DNA of 35,328 nt from Pleurocapsales cyanobacterium LEGE 10410 (GCA_015207195.1 JADEXJ010000058.1:1-35328), one strand, 5' to 3'; shown: positions 6,905-15,910, counted from the stretch's first letter. The notes: generated from the sequence alone by a model not told the origin. Translations and numbers: made by a program.

Positions 6905-8962
6905 TTAAATTAAATCTGAATAAGAGATTCCATAGTGAGATAATTCATCTCCTAGCTTAGTAATAACTGTGGCTTTATTACTAGCAGTTTTAGCAAAATG
7001 TTTGATTCTGTTTACTTCAGATGTAATTAATTTTACCTGTTCATCTCCTATTGGCGGAACTACCAGTATATCGATCAAAGTTGCTTTGTCTTTCCCTGGT
7101 GCTTTTCTTAAAATTCTACCCCGACGTTGAACAAACTGGCGTTCTGAAGTGTCGCTAGCTAAAATTATGGCTTCTTGGGCAGCAGGTATATTTACGCCTT
7201 CATCTAAACACTTTACGGCTACTAAGGCATCGAGACGACCCTGACTAAAATCATTTAATATCTGACCGCGTTGTTTATCTTCTTCTTTTGTAAAGCGGGC
7301 AACTCTCATTCCTTGTTGTGATAGTCGATGACATACGATATTTGCTTGTTTAGTTGGATAACAGTAAACCATACCCTTTTTAAGAGGATGGTCTTGTATA
7401 ATGCGATCGAGAATGGCTATTTTTTCACTAGCAGATTTTATAATACGCGATCGCTTGATAGTCAAACGTTTTATCGATCCGCTTATTTTATCATTACCGC
7501 TTCTAAACAGTCTGGCAATTTTTTTAGTCAGCCTTTGATATTCTTCATTTTCGGCATCGGTTAGAGTCACCACATAGACATAATATTCATACTCGCAAAG
7601 AATGCCTAACTCGATCGCCCTTTCTAAACCCAACTTATAAACAATCTTGCCAAAGTAATCTAAAACAAATTCCGTCCCTTCTTCATCATGAGGACGTATA
7701 GGTGTAGCAGATAAACCCAAGCGATAAGTAAAGTCATCTCTTAAGATCCTGCGATATTGAGTTGACCCTGCGGTGTGAACCTCATCAGCAATAAGTAAAG
7801 AATTAACGGGTAAGCCTCCTGCGTCTTCAATTAATTCTGCAACTGTTGACTTAGATAAACCGCTATAAGTACCCACCAAAACAGTAGGTAATCTTTTAAC
7901 CGTTTGTACGTTGCCGTGAATTAGACGTAATTTTCTATATAACGTGTTTCTCCATACTTCAGATCTTCCTACTGCTGCGATGGGAGAATAAAAGTCAGTT
8001 AATTTATCCAACTCATCCATCCATTGTCGAACCAAATCTTTAATAGGAACGACAACGATAATTAGGTCTAAATCTTCTATGCTACTGGCACAAGCCAAGG
8101 CGGTAATAGTTTTACCTGCCCCCGTTGCCATTGCTAAAATACCTTGATAACTGGCAGACTTAAACTGAATTAAAGCCTCTTCTTGATAAGGTCTTAAAGT
8201 AATATCTAGACCGTGAAGCGGTTTTGGTTGATTTTCTTCAACATTATATTGAGTTTCATCTTCCCTAATTAATTTCAGCTTGCGTTTTGCTGTTGGTTCA
8301 CTAGCTGGACGATATTCTAATAACTTACGGGCTGCTGCTTCAGGAAAACCAATAATTTCTGCTTTGGGCGTTTTGTTTGACCATAATCTTTCAAAATCTT
8401 CCGCGATACGTTGGACTCGTTTAGCTTCTTCTCCTCGCCAAGAACAAAAAACTTCAATATTTTCAAAATTATCAACAAGTCCCGATTGAGTTTCATTAAT
8501 TGAACCAGTAAAGGCTAATTTATTATTATTGCTATCGGCTAAAATGCCAATCTTTTCGTGATAAAGTCCAGGATCTTCAAAGTTATTAGCAACTGCTAAC
8601 TTAATATCCAATATTTTCTCGCTTAGTAACCAAGACAAACAAGCTAATCTATCCGTAGCAACAGTTTCAAATTCTTGAATAATTGCTTTGCTGATAACTT
8701 CTTCTCGTTGTTTTAACCCCTGATCGATCGCTTTGATATCTTCAGGCGAAAGACAAGGAGATGCCACCAAACGCATTTTACCACCCGCATCAATCAAGGC
8801 AGCTAATCCCTGTGCCACCGCCACAATAGAAGTACTAGAAAAATACCCTACCGCCCGACTATATAAAGTAGTTGCCGATAGACAGGGAATATAAAAATCT
8901 TTAATTAAATTATGGCGATCGCTTCTATAGTGATCCTGTATATGTATACTTTTTAAATTCAA
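6905..8962 (-). CDS. PLD nuclease-SF2 helicase fusion, Dnd-linked restriction protein
   Basis: This is a 685-aa two-part protein. The N-terminal phospholipase-D-type nuclease domain (about 1-200) has HEKIGI at 135-140 followed by FTGSINE at 151-157. The helicase part has RPYQEEAL (257-264), Walker A MATGAGKT (278-285), a DEVH box (393-396), motif III GLSATP (416-421) and a motif VI QRRGRILR near 600. Such fusions are known from memory as restriction-type proteins linked to dnd clusters. They would cut or unwind unmodified DNA. It is the first gene of the operon. The start codon is a TTG without a good ribosome binding site, and a 24-codon frame with a strong one overlaps it. Only one HKD-like motif is visible, so catalysis may require a dimer. 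Confidence 0.85.
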   Translation of the reverse strand: MNLKSIHIQDHYRSDRHNLIKDFYIPCLSATTLYSRAVGYFSSTSIVAVAQGLAALIDAGGKMRLVASPCLSPEDIKAIDQGLKQREEVISKAIIQEFETVATDRLACLSWLLSEKILDIKLAVANNFEDPGLYHEKIGILADSNNNKLAFTGSINETQSGLVDNFENIEVFCSWRGEEAKRVQRIAEDFERLWSNKTPKAEIIGFPEAAARKLLEYRPASEPTAKRKLKLIREDETQYNVEENQPKPLHGLDITLRPYQEEALIQFKSASYQGILAMATGAGKTITALACASSIEDLDLIIVVVPIKDLVRQWMDELDKLTDFYSPIAAVGRSEVWRNTLYRKLRLIHGNVQTVKRLPTVLVGTYSGLSKSTVAELIEDAGGLPVNSLLIADEVHTAGSTQYRRILRDDFTYRLGLSATPIRPHDEEGTEFVLDYFGKIVYKLGLERAIELGILCEYEYYVYVVTLTDAENEEYQRLTKKIARLFRSGNDKISGSIKRLTIKRSRIIKSASEKIAILDRIIQDHPLKKGMVYCYPTKQANIVCHRLSQQGMRVARFTKEEDKQRGQILNDFSQGRLDALVAVKCLDEGVNIPAAQEAIILASDTSERQFVQRRGRILRKAPGKDKATLIDILVVPPIGDEQVKLITSEVNRIKHFAKTASNKATVITKLGDELSHYGISYSDLI

Positions 8963-8999
8963 TTGAATAGTGAGAAATATCGCTCTGCTTAATATCCAT
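8925..8999 (-). CDS. possible 24-aa leader ORF overlapping the helicase start
   Basis: The ATG at 8999 is preceded at ideal distance by AGGGG and opens a 24-codon frame (MDIKQSDISHYS... ending TGSL) that stops at 8925. It runs through the TTG start of the helicase-nuclease in another frame. It may couple translation or act as a leader peptide. It could also be chance, or mark a frameshift at the 5' end of the large gene. No homology is recognised. Confidence 0.3.
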   Translation of the reverse strand: MDIKQSDISHYSIEFKKYTYTGSL

Positions 9000-9060
9000 T
9001 ATTCCCCTAATTAATAAGTTTACTAACTATAGCGATCGCCCTCAACTCAAACAAAAAAAA

Positions 9061-9090
9061 CCTTTGCGTCTTCGCGTCTTTGCGAGAGAG
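9061..9090 (+). repeat. dispersed 30-base repeat, copy A
   Basis: The stretch CCTTTGCGTCTTCGCGTCTT and the following ten bases match the copy at 16005-16034 at 26 of 30 positions, in the same orientation. Such CTTTGCG(T/C)CT runs are common in intergenic DNA of cyanobacteria. Confidence 0.6.
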
Positions 9091-9220
9091 AAAATGCGAT
9101 CGCCTGACAATATCCGTCAATAGTCTGAAATAAACAAAATATTAAGAACTATGTCTTTTAGGCGAGTTTTTTACTGCATAAACTATCTAGCTTAAAAAAG
9201 AAAGCAGATAAATAATTAAC

Positions 9221-9676
9221 ATGGCAGAACAAACACAAGAAAAAAACCAAGCATTTTTAGACAAAATAATTTCCAACACAAATTTACAAACAGTTAACGA
9301 AGCGCAGACAGCGACTAAAGTAGTATTTCGGATCCTACGTGACTTGCTACCAAGAGAAGAAGTAGACAAGCTGGCGGATGAGTTGCGAGGAGAAGAAGCA
9401 CCCAATGCGGACATGGAAATCAAAGATCTTTTTAAAGATACCAATCCGATGGTAAGTTTCTTTAGCTATATCAGTCCGATCCAACAGCTCAATATCTCTA
9501 AAGATACCTTCATGTTGAGACTAAATCAAGAAGGTGCAGTCAGACACGATACTGATGCAGAAGCAGTGACTAAAGCAGTATTTAGCGCGACTAAAGAAGA
9601 ACTGTCTCAAGAACAAATAGATAATGTAACCAAGTGTCTCTCCGATGAGATTCGTACAATCTGGCAGCAAGCATAA
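9221..9676 (+). CDS. DUF2267 family protein
   Basis: This 151-aa protein has the two similar helical halves of DUF2267. The first contains EAQTATKVVFRILRDLLP, the second DAEAVTKAVFSATKEELS, and each is followed by an acidic helix (EVDKLADELRGEE; QIDNVTKCLSDEI). The family is a soluble, stand-alone protein of unknown biochemical function, common in cyanobacteria. It is transcribed away from the Dnd operon, with 258 bases between the divergent starts, and it ends before a HIP1-built hairpin and T-tract. It is probably monocistronic. Confidence 0.8.
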   Translation: MAEQTQEKNQAFLDKIISNTNLQTVNEAQTATKVVFRILRDLLPREEVDKLADELRGEEAPNADMEIKDLFKDTNPMVSFFSYISPIQQLNISKDTFMLRLNQEGAVRHDTDAEAVTKAVFSATKEELSQEQIDNVTKCLSDEIRTIWQQA

Positions 9677-9701
9677 AGCTTAATTAGATTATATCTTGAT
9701 G

Positions 9702-9735
9702 GCGATCGCTAAAGCCAACACGGCGATCGCTTTTT
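9702..9735 (+). terminator. terminator built from paired HIP1 sites
   Basis: Two GCGATCGC octamers at 9702-9709 and 9723-9730 can pair with each other, giving an 8-bp GC-rich stem with a 13-base loop. TTTTT follows immediately. It lies 25 bases after the DUF2267 stop codon. Each octamer is itself palindromic, so alternative folds are possible. Confidence 0.5.
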
Positions 9736-9781
9736 AGATTGCCACAAAAACGAGTAAAAATTGACGCAGATAGTTTGGCGG

Positions 9782-10936
9782 TTATAACTCTGAATCAAAA
9801 ATTTGTTGATGTTCCAAACCCACTGCCTCGTCGATACTATCTAACCCTTGTTCTTCCAATTTAGCCAGCAAGCCAGATAGCACCTGTTTGACCATCCAAG
9901 GTCCTTGATAGATCCATCCCGTATAAACTTGCAGTAGACTAGCTCCAGCAATTATCTTTTCCCAGGCATCCTCGGCAGTAAAAATTCCGCCAACGCCAAT
10001 TATCGGCAATTTTCCGTTAGTTTCTTGATAAATAAAGCGAATTATTTCCGTAGAACGCTCTTTCACAGGTAAACCGCTAATCCCGCCCGCTTCGTCTTTA
10101 ATACTGTTACCTGTTTCTTTCAAAATATCAGTTCTTAAACCATCCCGACGAATAGTAGTATTGGTAGCGATCACCCCAGCCAGATTATAGTTAGTTGCTA
10201 GATTAAGAATTTCCTTAATATCTTGACGTTCGAGGTCGGGCGCTATTTTAATAAGTATGGGTTTATGTTGGGTATTTGCTGCCTGTAAGCCCGACAGGAT
10301 TGGTTCTAGTTGTTCTATAGCCTGAAGCGATCGCAATCCTGGAGTGTTGGGCGAGCTTACGTTGATCGCAAAGTAGTCTGCGGTATCCTGTAAATATTTA
10401 AAGCTGCCGATGTAATCAGCTGCTGCATCTTCCAAGGAGGCAATTTTTGATTTACACAGGTTAATCCCGATGGGAATCTTGCGAGGTTGCCGTTTCCAGA
10501 TTTGAGTTAGAGTATCCGCCATCACTGCTGCACCCAAGTTGTTTGCACCCATGCGATTGAGTGCTGCTTTATCTTGAGGCAAACGAAACATCCGTGGGCG
10601 AGGGTTCCCTGGTTGGGAATGTAAGGTGACTGCCCCTAATTCAGCAAAGCCAAAGCCAAAACTATTCCACATTCCCGCTGCCGTACCATCTTTGTCAAAC
10701 CCCGCAGCCAAACCGAAGGGATTATTAAAATCTAACCCCCACAGTGTCTGTTGCAGACGCGGATCTCTGACACAAAAAGACTTTTCGATCTGCTTAATTG
10801 CCAAACCACCCCAGACAGAATGACGATTTAATTCCAGATTATTCAATGTTTTAAGCATCTGACGATGAGCAGTTTCAGGATCGCTTTTAACTGCCGAAAG
10901 CATTAGAGGATATAGGGGTTTGGTAAAGTCGAGCAT
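9782..10936 (-). CDS. pyrD: dihydroorotate dehydrogenase (quinone), class 2
   Basis: This 384-aa FMN enzyme oxidises dihydroorotate to orotate in pyrimidine synthesis and passes electrons to quinone at the membrane. The N-terminal helical extension (1-60) marks class 2. FMN-binding [13 protein letters not shown] lies at 72-84, substrate-loop NRMGANNLG at 127-135, GINLCKSK at 157-164, and the catalytic-serine loop [11 protein letters not shown] at 192-202. Later come IATNTT and the phosphate-binding GVGGI. Length is slightly above the family's usual 340-370 aa because of a C-terminal tail. The coiled-coil gene and valS lie upstream on the same strand, and the three may be co-transcribed. Confidence 0.95.
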   Translation of the reverse strand: MLDFTKPLYPLMLSAVKSDPETAHRQMLKTLNNLELNRHSVWGGLAIKQIEKSFCVRDPRLQQTLWGLDFNNPFGLAAGFDKDGTAAGMWNSFGFGFAELGAVTLHSQPGNPRPRMFRLPQDKAALNRMGANNLGAAVMADTLTQIWKRQPRKIPIGINLCKSKIASLEDAAADYIGSFKYLQDTADYFAINVSSPNTPGLRSLQAIEQLEPILSGLQAANTQHKPILIKIAPDLERQDIKEILNLATNYNLAGVIATNTTIRRDGLRTDILKETGNSIKDEAGGISGLPVKERSTEIIRFIYQETNGKLPIIGVGGIFTAEDAWEKIIAGASLLQVYTGWIYQGPWMVKQVLSGLLAKLEEQGLDSIDEAVGLEHQQIFDSEL

Positions 10937-10978
10937 AATATTTTATTAGTTCGGAGTTGGGAATTGAAAAATTAATTT

Positions 10979-11428
10979 TTACTGATTGCTCAACTGTTCT
11001 TGCAACCGATCTAATTCTTCACGATCCCGCTTTAACTCTTGTTCCAATTCTTGTAGCTGTTCGCGACGAGTTTCAATTTCTAGCGCACGGCGATTTAATT
11101 CAAGATTTTGAGCAGTAATTTCCTGTCGCCACTTTTCTACTTTGCTTTGTTCAGTCTCGATAAACTGAGGATTAATCGCATTTTTGGTCATATATTGCTG
11201 TAAGATGCTCAAGACCCACTCCTTAGCATCTTGGATACTGACAATTTGTCGATCTTGATTCATTTCTACCAAGATCAAAACTCCCGCACAAAGAGAGCTT
11301 TCTTTGGTTAGTGGTAAAGTCTCAGAATTATCAACTTCCCAGACATATTCCGATTCCTGACGCGCAAGCACCTGTAGCTGTACTTCTGCCGAATCAGGGT
11401 TGATTTGAACTTGAGCTAGATATAACAT
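10979..11428 (-). CDS. conserved hypothetical coiled-coil protein
   Basis: This 149-aa protein has no recognised enzymatic motif. The first 80 residues look like a small alpha/beta domain (LAQVQINPDSAEVQLQVLAR and EWVLSILQQYM). Residues from about 88 to the end form a heptad-rich coiled coil dominated by Glu, Arg, Gln and Leu. It sits 42 bases upstream of pyrD and 54 bases downstream of valS, all leftward, which suggests an operon. I do not recognise a function. Confidence 0.7.
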   Translation of the reverse strand: MLYLAQVQINPDSAEVQLQVLARQESEYVWEVDNSETLPLTKESSLCAGVLILVEMNQDRQIVSIQDAKEWVLSILQQYMTKNAINPQFIETEQSKVEKWRQEITAQNLELNRRALEIETRREQLQELEQELKRDREELDRLQEQLSNQ

Positions 11429-11482
11429 GGCAGTGAGAAGTCTTGGACATGAATATGATTGGTTAGATCGTTAATAATACTT

Positions 11483-14209
11483 TTACTTTAGACGCTCCAA
11501 ACGCTCCCGCAATATTTCTGCTTGTTTTTGAGCTTCTGCCAAGTCATCTTTTGCGGTTTGAATTACTTCTGCGGGTGCTTTATTAATAAACCCTGGATTG
11601 TTCAACCGACCAGTAAGAGATTTTATATCTTTCTCTATTTTATCCAATTTCTTCTGTAGTTTACCTTGTAATGCAGCTACGTCAACCAAACCCGTTAAAG
11701 GAATTAAAATTTGCACCGTCCCCGTTACCCCGACAATTACCTGTCCGAAATCTTCAGCTAGGGTAGAAGTAATAATAAGCTCTCCTACCTTAGCAATATC
11801 TTGAATATAGCTAGCAGTACTCTCAAGCAACTTAATTTCTTCCTGGCTTTCAGTTTGCAGAATTACTTTGATCTTTTCTCCTGGCTTAATTACCGACTCG
11901 GCGCGTAGGTTACGGATAGTGCTGATGGTACTGAAGAGTAGATCGAAACTAGTTTCTAGTTCGGGATCGATTAAATCTTCTGCTACTTCTGGATAAGCCT
12001 GTAAAGCTAAAGTTTGTTGTTCGTCTGCTTGAGTCAGAGTTTGCCAAATTTCCTCTGTGATATGAGGCATAAAGGGATGCAGCAGTTTGAGTATACCTTC
12101 CAGGACATAACCCAAGGTTTGCTGTGCTACTTTACGAGATTGTGAACCTTCATCTTGCCATAGTCGGATTTTGACTAGTTCGATATACCAGTCACAAAAA
12201 TCATTCCAAATAAATTCATACAAGCCTTTGGCTGCTTCTCCCAAACCGTAAGACTCAATATTACCTCTAGTTTGGGCAACAGTTCGATAAAAACGAGATA
12301 AGATCCAGCGATCGCATAATTCTAGATCGGCATCGGGTTGTCCTAATTCCTGCGGTGTTTTTCCCTTCAAGTTCATCATCACAAACCGCGAAGCATTCCA
12401 CAGCTTGTTAGCAAAGTTGCGGGAAGCCTCTACCGAGGAAGATTCTTGTTTCTTCCTGTCATAATCGAAGCTAATATTTTGTCCCGCACCCACAACTTTA
12501 GTTATTAGGGTGTAGCGCAGCGCATCCGCACCATACTTATCGATCATCAATAGCGGATCGATGCCGTTATTTTTCGACTTGGACATTTTCTGTCCGTTTT
12601 CATCCAAGACCAAGCCATGAATATAAACATCATCAAAGGGCATCTTGTCGGTAAAGTGTCCCGCCATCATGGTCATGCGGGCAACCCAGAAAAAGATGAT
12701 ATCAAAGCCTGTAACTAGAGTAGAAGTAGGATAATAGGTTTTGAGATCCGCAGTTTCGTTAGGCCACCCCATAGTGGAAAAGGGCCATAATCCAGAAGAA
12801 AACCAAGTATCTAGTACATCAGGATCTTGTTCTAATTGAACCTCATTTCCGTATTGAGCGATCGCTTTTGCTTTGGCTTCTGCCTCATCGTAGGCGACAA
12901 TAAAGGTCGTGTTATCGGTAATCTCGCCTCCCGTTTCCGAAACTACATACCAGGCGGGAATTTGATGACCCCACCATAGCTGACGGGAGATACACCAGTC
13001 TTTGATTTTAACCAGCCAGTCGCGATATACCTTTTTCCATCTATCGGGGACATAGTGGGGTGAATTTTCGTGATCTAAGCAAGCTAAAGCCTTTTGCGCC
13101 AAAGGTTCAATTTTGACAAACCACTGGGTCGATAATAGAGGTTCTACTGGTACTTTACCGCGATCGCTATAGGGAACGCTATGGCGATAGTCTTCAATTT
13201 TTACTAAGTTGCCCAACTCTTCCAGTTTCTTGACAACATTCTTACGGGCAACAAAGCGATCCTGTCCCCGAAACTCCCCTGCATTCTCATTGAGACTGCC
13301 ATCCTTGTTCATGATATTAATCATCGGTAGGTTATGGCGTTTGCCCATCTCAAAGTCATTAGGATCGTGTGCTGGCGTAACCTTAACGCAACCCGTACCG
13401 AATTCCATGTCAACAAATTCGTCACCAATAATCGGAATTTCCCGCCCTACTATGGGCAGAGTAACCGTTTTGCCAATTAAATCCTTATATCTCTCATCGT
13501 TAGGATTAACCGCCACTCCCGTATCACCCAACATCGTTTCGGGGCGAGTTGTCGCTACTTCCAAATAACCACTACCATCAGTTAACGGATAGCGGAAGTG
13601 CCACAGATGCCCATCTACCTCTTTGTTCTCTGCTTCCAAGTCCGATACCGCCGAAAGAGACTCAGGACACCAGTTAACCAAATAATTTCCGCGATAGATC
13701 AGCCCTTCCTCGTAAAGCTTAACAAAGGCTGTCTTCACCGCATCAGACAAACCCTCATCCATCGTAAACCTTTCCCTCGTCCAGTCAGCCGACACTCCCA
13801 GACTCTTTAACTGATTGATAATCGTGCTTTCAGATTTTTCTTTCCATTCCCAAGCCTGTTTTAAATATGCCTCCCTGCCAACATCCTGACGGGTTTTACC
13901 TGACCCCTTAATTTGCTTATCCACAATGGTACTCACGGCAATACTGGCGTGATCCGTCCCAGGCAACCACAGGGTATTACAGCCAATCATTCGATGGTAG
14001 CGAATCAAAGTATCGATCAGCGCACTCTCAAAAGCGTGTCCCATGTGCAGGCTTCCTGTAACATTAGGTGGGGGAATCACAATGCTATAAGATTCACCTT
14101 CGGCATTAGGATCGGCTTTGAATACTTCCTTTTCCGCCCAGTATTGTTGCCACTTGGCTTCGGTTTGCTTGGGATCGTATTGAGTAGAGAGGTTCGTTTC
14201 AGCGGTCAT
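11483..14209 (-). CDS. valS: valyl-tRNA synthetase
   Basis: This 908-aa class I aminoacyl-tRNA synthetase charges tRNA-Val. [15 protein letters not shown] (46-60) carries the HIGH motif, and KMSKS is at 541-545. The large CP1 editing insertion lies between them, with [17 protein letters not shown] and [17 protein letters not shown]. The anticodon-binding helical domain follows. The C-terminal coiled-coil arm (about 840-908) is typical of ValS. The ATG start gives the usual N-terminus ([14 protein letters not shown]). Its first nine codons and its leader are duplicated about 1 kb away, on the far side of a toxin-antitoxin module, but this copy is intact. Confidence 0.97.
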   Translation of the reverse strand: MTAETNLSTQYDPKQTEAKWQQYWAEKEVFKADPNAEGESYSIVIPPPNVTGSLHMGHAFESALIDTLIRYHRMIGCNTLWLPGTDHASIAVSTIVDKQIKGSGKTRQDVGREAYLKQAWEWKEKSESTIINQLKSLGVSADWTRERFTMDEGLSDAVKTAFVKLYEEGLIYRGNYLVNWCPESLSAVSDLEAENKEVDGHLWHFRYPLTDGSGYLEVATTRPETMLGDTGVAVNPNDERYKDLIGKTVTLPIVGREIPIIGDEFVDMEFGTGCVKVTPAHDPNDFEMGKRHNLPMINIMNKDGSLNENAGEFRGQDRFVARKNVVKKLEELGNLVKIEDYRHSVPYSDRGKVPVEPLLSTQWFVKIEPLAQKALACLDHENSPHYVPDRWKKVYRDWLVKIKDWCISRQLWWGHQIPAWYVVSETGGEITDNTTFIVAYDEAEAKAKAIAQYGNEVQLEQDPDVLDTWFSSGLWPFSTMGWPNETADLKTYYPTSTLVTGFDIIFFWVARMTMMAGHFTDKMPFDDVYIHGLVLDENGQKMSKSKNNGIDPLLMIDKYGADALRYTLITKVVGAGQNISFDYDRKKQESSSVEASRNFANKLWNASRFVMMNLKGKTPQELGQPDADLELCDRWILSRFYRTVAQTRGNIESYGLGEAAKGLYEFIWNDFCDWYIELVKIRLWQDEGSQSRKVAQQTLGYVLEGILKLLHPFMPHITEEIWQTLTQADEQQTLALQAYPEVAEDLIDPELETSFDLLFSTISTIRNLRAESVIKPGEKIKVILQTESQEEIKLLESTASYIQDIAKVGELIITSTLAEDFGQVIVGVTGTVQILIPLTGLVDVAALQGKLQKKLDKIEKDIKSLTGRLNNPGFINKAPAEVIQTAKDDLAEAQKQAEILRERLERLK

Positions 14210-14279
14210 ATGACTAGCAGAGAAGTTGGGTTTTCAGCAATTATTTATTGTATATTCATTGCCGTCACTCTTGCTAATT
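14182..14279. repeat. 98-bp direct repeat, copy 1 (valS 5' end and leader)
   Basis: This copy covers the first nine codons of valS and about 70 bases of its leader. Its first 47 bases are identical to copy 2 at 15145-15243. The rest differs by one short indel and about five substitutions. Together the copies bracket prlF-yhaV. Confidence 0.9.
14244..14272 (-). promoter_or_regulatory. candidate valS promoter
   Basis: Reading leftward, TTAGCA, a 17-base spacer and TATACA lie upstream of valS and are conserved in both copies of the 98-bp repeat. The -35 match is weak, so this is a candidate only. Confidence 0.3.
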
Positions 14280-14293
14280 AGAGGTTTTGGATC

Positions 14294-14315
14294 AAGCAAT
14301 GCAATTGCATTACTT
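14294..14315. promoter_or_regulatory. palindromic operator candidate for prlF-yhaV
   Basis: AATGCAATTGCATT at 14298-14311 is a perfect 14-bp palindrome. It extends to AAG...CTT with one mismatched pair, giving 22 bp centred about 50 bases before the prlF start. Type II modules are normally autorepressed by antitoxin or complex binding to such sites. That this is the PrlF site is inference. Confidence 0.4.
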
Positions 14316-14353
14316 AATAGGTTAAAATCAAAACAACTCTCAAAAAAGTAACA

Positions 14354-14680
14354 ATGACTAAAATATTGCAAGCTGAATCTTCCCTGACTGACAGGTATCA
14401 AACTACTGTTCCAGATATAGTACGTAAAACATTAGGCTTGAATAAAAAAGACAAAATTACTTATGTCATAAACTCAGATGGCACAGTAACTATTACTCGC
14501 AGTGAAACATTGGAAGAAGATCCAATATTAGGTAAGTTCCTGGATTTTCTGGCGCAAGACATAAAACAAAATCCGCAACATATACAACCTATTACATCAA
14601 AAACTTTAAAGCGAGTTCAATCTTTAGTAGAAAATGTAGACATAGATTTAAATGCATCATTGTCTGATGAGGATGAATAG
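14354..14680 (+). CDS. prlF: PrlF-family antitoxin (SpoVT/AbrB fold)
   Basis: This 108-aa antitoxin has an N-terminal swapped-hairpin AbrB-type DNA-binding domain: SSLTDRYQTTVPDIVRKTLG, then KKDKITYVINSDGTVTI. An acidic tail follows (PILGKFLDFLAQDI... SLSDEDE), which would wrap the toxin. PrlF pairs with the ribosome-associated RNase YhaV. The toxin gene starts two bases after its stop, so they form one unit. A palindrome in its promoter could mediate autoregulation. The module is enclosed by the duplicated valS 5' end. Confidence 0.85.
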   Translation: MTKILQAESSLTDRYQTTVPDIVRKTLGLNKKDKITYVINSDGTVTITRSETLEEDPILGKFLDFLAQDIKQNPQHIQPITSKTLKRVQSLVENVDIDLNASLSDEDE

Positions 14681-14682
14681 CT

Positions 14683-15150
14683 TTGTCAGAGAATAATTCT
14701 TTAATTATCAATGGCTGGCGTATCTTTGCTCACCCATTATTTCTAAGTCAGCTAGAAGCATTAGCTCTCAAAGTAGAACGCCTGCGCCAAAAATACCCGC
14801 AAGACTATAAAAAGAAAAATGCTACTAAACGATTAGCAGCTATCAATAAACTGGCATTTGAAATTATTCCTCAAGATCCAACTCGCAAAGAATACCGTCA
14901 GGGAAACACTCTTGGTACGGAATACAAGCATTGGTTTCGAGCTAAGTTTTTTCAACAATATCGCTTGTTTTTTCGCTATCATCAACAGCAAAAAATTATT
15001 GTCTATGCTTGGGTAAACGATACAAAGTCGAAACGTGCGTATGAAAGTAAAACTGATGCTTATCGAGTCTTTGCAAGAATGTTAGACAATGATAATCCTC
15101 CTAATGACTGGCAAATGTTATTGAAACAGTCGAAAAATTTAACCGAGTAG
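14683..15150 (+). CDS. yhaV: YhaV-family mRNA interferase toxin
   Basis: This 155-aa protein begins at TTG, with GAGGATG upstream inside the end of prlF. Typical YhaV stretches are NGWRIFAHPLFLSQ, KYPQDYKKKNATKRL, GNTLGTEYKHWFRAKFF and RLFFRY followed by VYAWVNDTKSKRAYESK near the C-terminus. The family is a RelE-like RNase that stops translation until bound by PrlF. Its stop codon falls inside copy 2 of the 98-bp repeat (ACC GAG TAG), so the last two codons derive from the repeat junction. The length is normal and the gene looks intact. Confidence 0.88.
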   Translation: MSENNSLIINGWRIFAHPLFLSQLEALALKVERLRQKYPQDYKKKNATKRLAAINKLAFEIIPQDPTRKEYRQGNTLGTEYKHWFRAKFFQQYRLFFRYHQQQKIIVYAWVNDTKSKRAYESKTDAYRVFARMLDNDNPPNDWQMLLKQSKNLTE

Positions 15151-15172
15151 AGAGGTTCGTTTCAGCGGTCAT
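15101..15172 (-). other. orphan valS start reading antisense into yhaV
   Basis: Copy 2 of the repeat carries the valS ATG and codons 1-9 (MTAETNLST). The frame continues for 14 codons through the 3' end of yhaV on the opposite strand and stops at 15101. This gives a 23-aa chimeric frame. It is a by-product of the duplication, and a product is not expected to be functional. Confidence 0.5.
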
Positions 15173-15243
15173 ATGACTAGCAGAGAAGTTGATATTTTCA
15201 GCAATTATTCATTGTATATTCATTGTGGTGACTCTTGCTAATT
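15145..15243. repeat. 98-bp direct repeat, copy 2
   Basis: This is the displaced copy of the valS 5' end and leader, 963 bases from copy 1 and in the same orientation. It retains the leftward promoter-like TTAGCA-N17-TATACA pattern and the valS ATG, so it could drive RNA antisense to yhaV-prlF. Confidence 0.9.
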
Positions 15244-15361
15244 GGTTATTTAATTGTTTATAAGTATTCGGAGTCTGAGTTTTTGGAGATATTTTCTAAT
15301 ATATTATGTGTTTTTGCTTTAGTTAACACCACGAAGCTTTGTAGAAAAAAATGATATGGTT

Positions 15362-15910
15362 TTAGCAAACTGCTTTGCCTACACCATAAGCAGCTAAACC
15401 TCCTATTGTTCCCAAAGCAGTTAGACCCAATGCTCCAATTCCTACTGCACTTCCAGCAGCAGCTATTCCCACGCCACCAATAGTACTATAGGTCAAAGCA
15501 CCAGCCATTGCACCACCTGCAACAGGAATAAATACAAATTTATCAAAACTTTGTTTATTGGGTTGAGAATTATACGAATTTGCCCAAGAAGATAAAGCTT
15601 TTTGGTACATTTTTCTATCGTAATCTGAAATTTTTATCCAATCATTGTTTGACATAACTCTTCTAAATTGCTGTTCTATATAAATTTCATATTCTTCTTC
15701 TCTTTTAGAATTAAAACACTCAATGCTGCGCCATGTTTCTTCTGCATTGATTATTAATTCATAATATTTATATTGAAATAACATTGTTAGAGAGTTATTG
15801 GTAACTCTTTGTAAAAAGCTAACGCTGACCTTTCTAGATTCATTAGTCAAAGAATTTGTAACTATTACTTGGTTATCAGATTTCAATTCCAGTTTCAGAC
15901 TTAAAGACAT
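15362..15910 (-). CDS. hypothetical protein with C-terminal glycine-zipper membrane segment
   Basis: This 182-aa protein is not recognised. Residues 1-125 are soluble and mixed, rich in Asn, Ser and aromatics. From about 127 to the end the sequence is almost entirely Gly, Ala, Val and Ile (VAGGAMAGALTYSTIGGVGI and onward), with repeated GxxxG and AxxxG spacing, ending GVGKAVC. This would give one long or two short membrane helices of glycine-zipper type, as in some membrane-inserting toxins and scaffolds. There is no signal peptide. It lies alone between two toxin-antitoxin modules. A membrane-active effector is possible, but unproven. Confidence 0.6.
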   Translation of the reverse strand: MSLSLKLELKSDNQVIVTNSLTNESRKVSVSFLQRVTNNSLTMLFQYKYYELIINAEETWRSIECFNSKREEEYEIYIEQQFRRVMSNNDWIKISDYDRKMYQKALSSWANSYNSQPNKQSFDKFVFIPVAGGAMAGALTYSTIGGVGIAAAGSAVGIGALGLTALGTIGGLAAYGVGKAVC

